Origin: Thermoleophilaceae bacterium
Lineage (GTDB): Bacteria > Actinomycetota > Thermoleophilia > Solirubrobacterales > Thermoleophilaceae
Direction: 5' to 3'
DNA length: 34,110 nucleotides
Assembly (NCBI GenBank): GCA_036378175.1
Contig: DASUWY010000046.1
Coordinates: 1-34,110, forward strand
A model generated the notes under the pieces. The model searched no databases. It worked only from the letters and a program-made list of their open reading frames with translations, and was not told where the DNA came from. This document shows, one piece after another, positions 30,384-34,110 of the stretch (its first letter is position 1; every line of letters begins with the position of its first letter). The position numbers and the translations under genes were made by a program.

Positions 30384-32285
30384 CTACTCTGACGCCGCCT
30401 TAGTCCGCCGCCCCCGTCCGCCACGCCGGCCGCGGCTGCGCTTCGGCTTCTCCTCCTCCGCCTGCGGGGCGTCGGCGCCGTTGTCAACGATGGTGGCGGA
30501 GGCCGCGGATCGCGTGACTGCCTCAATCCGCACAAGCCTCTTCTCCCCGAGATGCCTCACTCCGCGCGCCACTGAGATCACGTAGCCGTCCACCTTCGCC
30601 ACGGCGTCGTCCTCGTTGTACATGTGAGGTTCCTCGATGGTCACGAGCACCTCCTCGCCCTCGCGGAAGGGGAGCGCGCGCTCCTCGACCTCGGAGCGGC
30701 TGCCCTCGAGGGTGACGGCGAAGTGGTCGATCGGCAGCCCCTCCGAGCCCTCGAAGTGGAAGTGCTTGTGCACCTCCTCCTCGATCTCGAGGAGCGGCGG
30801 GCGCCCGGGGCCGCTGAGCAGCACGCCCGACACCCGCGGGTTGAGCTGGATCAGGAAGGCCTCCACGTCCGGCTTCTCGGCCGCCAGCTCGCGCAGCTTG
30901 CGCTCCACCTCGATCGCGACCGTCTCCTCGGACAGCACAACCCCGTCGCCGTGGCAGGTGGGGCACGGCTTGGTGAGGATCTCGCGCACGCCGTCGGTCA
31001 CGTTCTGGCGGGTCATCTCCACGAGCCCGAGCGGCGAGATCTCCATCACGTAGGTCTTGGTGCGGTCCTCGTCGAGCGCCTTGCGCAGCGTCTTCAGCAC
31101 CGCGTCGCGGTTGCGCGCCCGCGCCATGTCGATGAAGTCGATGACGATGATGCCGCCGATGTCCCGCAGCCTGAGCTGGCGCACGACCTCCTCGGCCGCC
31201 TCGAGGTTCGTCTTCGAGATCGTGTCCTCGAGCCGCGCGCCCTTGCCGCGCCCGGTGAAGGAGCCCGAGTTGATGTCGATCACCGTCATCGCCTCGGCGT
31301 AGTCGATGATCAGGTAGCCGCCGCTCGGCAGGTCCACGCGCCGGCTCAAAGTGGACTTCATCACCTCGTCGATGCCGAACTTCTCGAACAGCGGCACCTT
31401 CCCGTCCTCATACAGCTCGACCCGCGCGACGAGCTCCGGCGCGGTGCGCGTGAGGAACGAGACCAGGCGCTGGTGCGCCTTCTCGTCGTCCACGAGCGCG
31501 TCCTCCAGCTGCGAGGAGAAGATGTCGCGCACCACGCGCACGGCGAGGTCGGCCTCCTGGAAGACCATCGCCGGGGCGACCGTCTCCTTGGCGCGCTTCT
31601 GAAGGATCTCGTACAGCTTGTGGAGGTACTTGATCTCGCGCTCGAAGTCGGCGCGGTCGGCCCCCCGGGCGGCGGTACGGATGATCGCGCCGCCCTTGCC
31701 GAGGTCGAGCTTCGAGGCCTGCTTGCGCAGCCGGTCCCGCTCCTTGTCCTCGAGCCGGCGCGACACGCCCACGCCCTCGCCCTGAGGCACGTATACGAGG
31801 TAGCGCCCTGCGATGGAGAGCTGCATCGTGAGGCGCGCGCCCTTCGTCTTCAGCGGGTCCTTCATCACCTGGACGACGATCTCCTGGCCCGGCTTGAGCA
31901 GCTCGGTGATCCGCTGCCCCTTGCCGCCGCGGCCGCGGCGCGCGACCTCCACGCCCGGCATCACGATGTCGTCCGCGTGCAGGAACCCGTTCTTGTCGAG
32001 GCCGATGTCGACGAAGGCCGCCTCGAGGCCGGGCAGGACGTTGTCGACCTTGCCCTTGTAGATGTTCCCGACTATCGAGCGGCTGCCACGGCGCTCTATG
32101 TAGAGCTCTGCGACATGGCTGCCGTTCAGCTCCTCCCTCTTCTGGGAGGCCTTCCCGCCGCCCCGGCGCCTGCCGGACGGCTTCTTATCACCCGATTCAC
32201 CCCGAGGTGAGGGCTCCCCCTCCGCCTCCAAGATGGCGACTCGGGTTTCGCCACGGTCCACCGTGACGAGTACTCGTTTTCTCAA
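30384..32285 (-). CDS. rng: Ribonuclease E/G
   Basis: 633 residues. Endoribonuclease for mRNA turnover and rRNA maturation. Visible: split S1 domain (RKRVLVTVDRGETRVAILEA then SIVGNIYKGKVDNVLPGLEA) with about 33 disordered Lys/Gly/Arg residues inserted between, metal-binding Asp residues in VIDINSGSF (near 335) and IVIDFIDM (near 381), and the Zn-link CPTCHGDG (near 441). The C-terminus ends in a short basic tail (RSRGRRGGRGRRTKAASE). TTG start at 32285 is supported by AGAGGA with 6-base spacing. Only 9 bases separate it from rodA. It lies upstream of rplU as in many actinobacteria. Confidence 0.94.
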   Translation of the reverse strand: MRKRVLVTVDRGETRVAILEAEGEPSPRGESGDKKPSGRRRGGGKASQKREELNGSHVAELYIERRGSRSIVGNIYKGKVDNVLPGLEAAFVDIGLDKNGFLHADDIVMPGVEVARRGRGGKGQRITELLKPGQEIVVQVMKDPLKTKGARLTMQLSIAGRYLVYVPQGEGVGVSRRLEDKERDRLRKQASKLDLGKGGAIIRTAARGADRADFEREIKYLHKLYEILQKRAKETVAPAMVFQEADLAVRVVRDIFSSQLEDALVDDEKAHQRLVSFLTRTAPELVARVELYEDGKVPLFEKFGIDEVMKSTLSRRVDLPSGGYLIIDYAEAMTVIDINSGSFTGRGKGARLEDTISKTNLEAAEEVVRQLRLRDIGGIIVIDFIDMARARNRDAVLKTLRKALDEDRTKTYVMEISPLGLVEMTRQNVTDGVREILTKPCPTCHGDGVVLSEETVAIEVERKLRELAAEKPDVEAFLIQLNPRVSGVLLSGPGRPPLLEIEEEVHKHFHFEGSEGLPIDHFAVTLEGSRSEVEERALPFREGEEVLVTIEEPHMYNEDDAVAKVDGYVISVARGVRHLGEKRLVRIEAVTRSAASATIVDNGADAPQAEEEKPKRSRGRRGGRGRRTKAASE

Positions 32286-32294
32286 GATTTCCTC

Positions 32295-33500
32295 TCATAG
32301 AAGTGTCTGTCGGCCTTTGGCCTTAGCGATCTCGCGTGCCTGCACGTGGATCGACTGCAAGAGGCCAATTGCCAGCAATGTGACTATCACAGAGCTGCCG
32401 CCGTAACTCATCAAGGGTAGGGGCACCCCCGTAATGGGCATGATTCCCACGGTCATGCCCACATTGACGAAGACCTGGAACATGAGCATCACCACGATGC
32501 CTCCCGCTACCAGGCTCCCGTAGAGGTTCTTCGCCATGGTGAGGATACGTAGCCCTCTCCATATCAGGAGGGCGTACAGCGATAAGACGACCGCGGCGCC
32601 CACGAAGCCGAACTCCTCCCCCACCACGGAGAACACGAAGTCCGTGTGGTGCTCGGGGATGAAGTCGAGCTTGGTCTGCGTCGCGTTGCCCGCCCCACGA
32701 CCGGTCTTCTCACCGGAGCCGATCGCGGTTATTGACTGCTTCAGCTGATAGCCCTGCTTGCGCGGGTTGTCCGTGGGATGGGCGAACGCCGTGAGGCGAT
32801 CCACCTGATACTGCTTGATCACGTGCACCCCGGCCATCGGCGCTAACACGAGCACGGCGGTGACCGCCAACGCTCCGAGCGCGCCGAGCGCCGCGAAGTG
32901 CGTCCACTTGGTCCCTGCCACAAACAGGAGGGCCAGCGCTATCGCTATGTACACGAAGCCGCTTCCGAGGTCCGGCTGAGCGATCACGAGCATCGCCGGG
33001 ATCACGGTGAGAAGCATGATCCTGGCGGTGTTCTCCGCCTCGCCGAGGCGACGCGTCCGATCGACCAGGAAGCCGGCAAGGGCGAGCGTGAGCAGGACCT
33101 TGCCGAGCTCCGACGGCTGGAAGTTGAAGAAGGGGAAGTTGATCCAGCGCTTGGACCCGTGGGAGGCGGTGCCGAGCGCCAGGGTCGCAAGGATCGTGAA
33201 CAGCATGAGCCCGTAGATCCCCCAGCGCCACTCGCGCAGCCGCGAGTAGTCGAACCGCGAGACGATCAGCATGAGCAGCACGCCAACCCCCGCGTACAGC
33301 CCCTGGCGGATCACGTAGTAGTACGGGCTGCCCGGGATGTCGCCGCTCGTGGCCGTGTAGATCGTGTAGATCCCCGCGCCACAGAGGCCGAGCGTTCCCA
33401 GGAACAGCAGTGGGTCCACCCGGAGCAGCGGAATCGCCCTCGCGGGCCGCTCCTCCTCATGGAACCCCTTGACCGATGCGCCGTATGGAGTGGCGGTCAT
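32295..33500 (-). CDS. rodA: SEDS peptidoglycan glycosyltransferase RodA
   Basis: 401 residues with about ten membrane helices. SEDS polymerase that extends glycan strands together with PBP2. Key motifs: SKRWINFPFFNFQPSELGK, IAQPDLGSGF (catalytic-type Asp), GAGNATQTKLDFIPEHHTDF and the C-terminal MPITGVPLPLMSYGGSS. ATG 33500. Its gene partner, the PBP2 transpeptidase, lies directly upstream (26-base gap), the normal arrangement. Confidence 0.95.
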   Translation of the reverse strand: MTATPYGASVKGFHEEERPARAIPLLRVDPLLFLGTLGLCGAGIYTIYTATSGDIPGSPYYYVIRQGLYAGVGVLLMLIVSRFDYSRLREWRWGIYGLMLFTILATLALGTASHGSKRWINFPFFNFQPSELGKVLLTLALAGFLVDRTRRLGEAENTARIMLLTVIPAMLVIAQPDLGSGFVYIAIALALLFVAGTKWTHFAALGALGALAVTAVLVLAPMAGVHVIKQYQVDRLTAFAHPTDNPRKQGYQLKQSITAIGSGEKTGRGAGNATQTKLDFIPEHHTDFVFSVVGEEFGFVGAAVVLSLYALLIWRGLRILTMAKNLYGSLVAGGIVVMLMFQVFVNVGMTVGIMPITGVPLPLMSYGGSSVIVTLLAIGLLQSIHVQAREIAKAKGRQTLL

Positions 33501-33526
33501 CTGCTCTTCACCCTAACGAGCGCCCC

Positions 33527-34110
33527 CTAGAGGGTGCGGCTCGACCCCCTCACGACCTTGTTCTCCTGGCTCTTGATGCCGAACAGCGCAGCCAGGATAC
33601 GGCGAGCGTCGGGCGCCGCGGCCTGGGCGCCGAAGCCGCCGGTCTCGTCCGTGACCGCCACCACGTACTGCGGGTTGGGGCACGGGGCGAGCACCACGTA
33701 CCAGGACTGGTCCGGGCGGCCCAGCCCCTTCTGCGCGGTACCGGTCTTGCCGCAGACCTTGATCGGGAAGCCCTTGAACACGTCGACCGAGGTGCCGCCC
33801 GGCAGGTTCGCTGCGCCGAACAGGCCATCCAGGATGGTCTGGCGCCACAGCGGGTTGATGGGCAGCCTCCTGCGCGAGGGCGTGGAGAACTGCTGCAGAG
33901 CGCGTCCCTCGTTGTCCTCCACCCGCATGGCCAGGTGCGGGACCACCTTGTAGCCCGTGGCGATCGCCCCATAGGCCACCGCCATTTGCAGCGGGTCGGC
34001 CTCGAGGTAGCCCTGGCCAACCGCCAGGTTCACGTTGTCGCCCGGCACCCATGGCAGGTTGAAGACCTTCGGGATCTTCTTGTGGAGCTTGTTGATCTTG
34101 TCCGGCGTGG
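33527..34110 (-). CDS. mrdA: Penicillin-binding protein 2 (C-terminal part, cut by window edge)
   Basis: About 194 residues visible; the gene continues beyond 34110. It is the transpeptidase C-terminus of a class B PBP: GYLEADPLQMAVAYGAIA, the PLWRQTILDGL helix and the KTG box in VCGKTGTAQ. The SxxK and SxN motifs lie outside or near the cut end and are not seen. Direct linkage to rodA supports PBP2 (elongation) over PBP3. Confidence 0.9.
   Translation of the reverse strand, partial: TPDKINKLHKKIPKVFNLPWVPGDNVNLAVGQGYLEADPLQMAVAYGAIATGYKVVPHLAMRVEDNEGRALQQFSTPSRRRLPINPLWRQTILDGLFGAANLPGGTSVDVFKGFPIKVCGKTGTAQKGLGRPDQSWYVVLAPCPNPQYVVAVTDETGGFGAQAAAPDARRILAALFGIKSQENKVVRGSSRTL

Noticed and set aside
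30624-32210. 528-residue open frame on the plus strand
   Set aside because: It is the exact antisense of rng; composition (HRHRL, REVDLA-like) is that of a G+C-driven shadow.
1-34110. CRISPR arrays, insertion sequences, rRNA genes, riboswitches
   Set aside because: No regularly spaced repeats, transposase motifs, rRNA segments or recognisable riboswitch cores were found on reading both strands.

Overview
The window looks like a chromosomal piece of a very G+C-rich actinobacterium. The gene set and gene order (comEA/comEC/holA/rpsT; mrdA/rodA/rng/rplU/rpmA/obgE/proB/proA/nadD/rsfS), frequent GTG/TTG starts and protein sequences suggest the class Thermoleophilia (Solirubrobacterales-like). That placement is inference; no marker search was possible. 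There are about 33 protein genes, one tRNA gene, no rRNA, no CRISPR array and no insertion sequence. No gap between genes exceeds 300 bases.

Left part (1-6460): rpsT faces holA, and holA overlaps the end of comEC. The competence genes comEC and comEA are separated by a plus-strand FAD aromatic monooxygenase and a tiny Cys/His protein. A 40-base stretch at the rpsT/holA junction recurs exactly at the left edge of the window.

Middle-left (6545-15732): an OsmC-like protein and a secreted HExxH protein on the plus strand face a compact minus-strand operon (13249 to 8131). This operon encodes a membrane protein, a LOG-family protein, a PLP Orn/Lys/Arg decarboxylase, an arginine-deiminase-superfamily enzyme, an M20 carbamoyl-type amidohydrolase and acylphosphatase. 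The three catabolic enzymes lie in the order expected for arginine to agmatine to N-carbamoylputrescine to putrescine, but would be non-orthologous to the usual AguA/AguB. leuS lies upstream.

Middle (15790-21550): a long Ala/Glu-rich coiled-coil protein faces a molybdate cluster (HTH-Mop regulator, modA, modB, modC). A near-perfect 19-base palindrome sits 7 bases before the regulator. Next come a CBS-pair protein, the only clear intrinsic terminator, and tRNA-Ala(GGC). The tRNA directly abuts the 3' end of a gene resembling group I intron PD-(D/E)XK homing endonucleases, yet the tRNA has no intron. The endonuclease frame has no stop before the tRNA and runs through it, and a plausible tRNA promoter lies inside the endonuclease codons. 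This is the most unusual locus here.

Right part (21547-34110): a long minus-strand growth cluster encodes PBP2 (partial), RodA, RNase E/G, L21, L27, a DUF1028 protein, Obg, an LLM flavin protein, a TolB-like protein, ProB, ProA, NadD and RsfS. An opposite-strand MOSC gene splits proB from proA. Recurrent architecture across the window: convergent genes often share a four-base overlap of their stop codons, leaving no room for a terminator between them.
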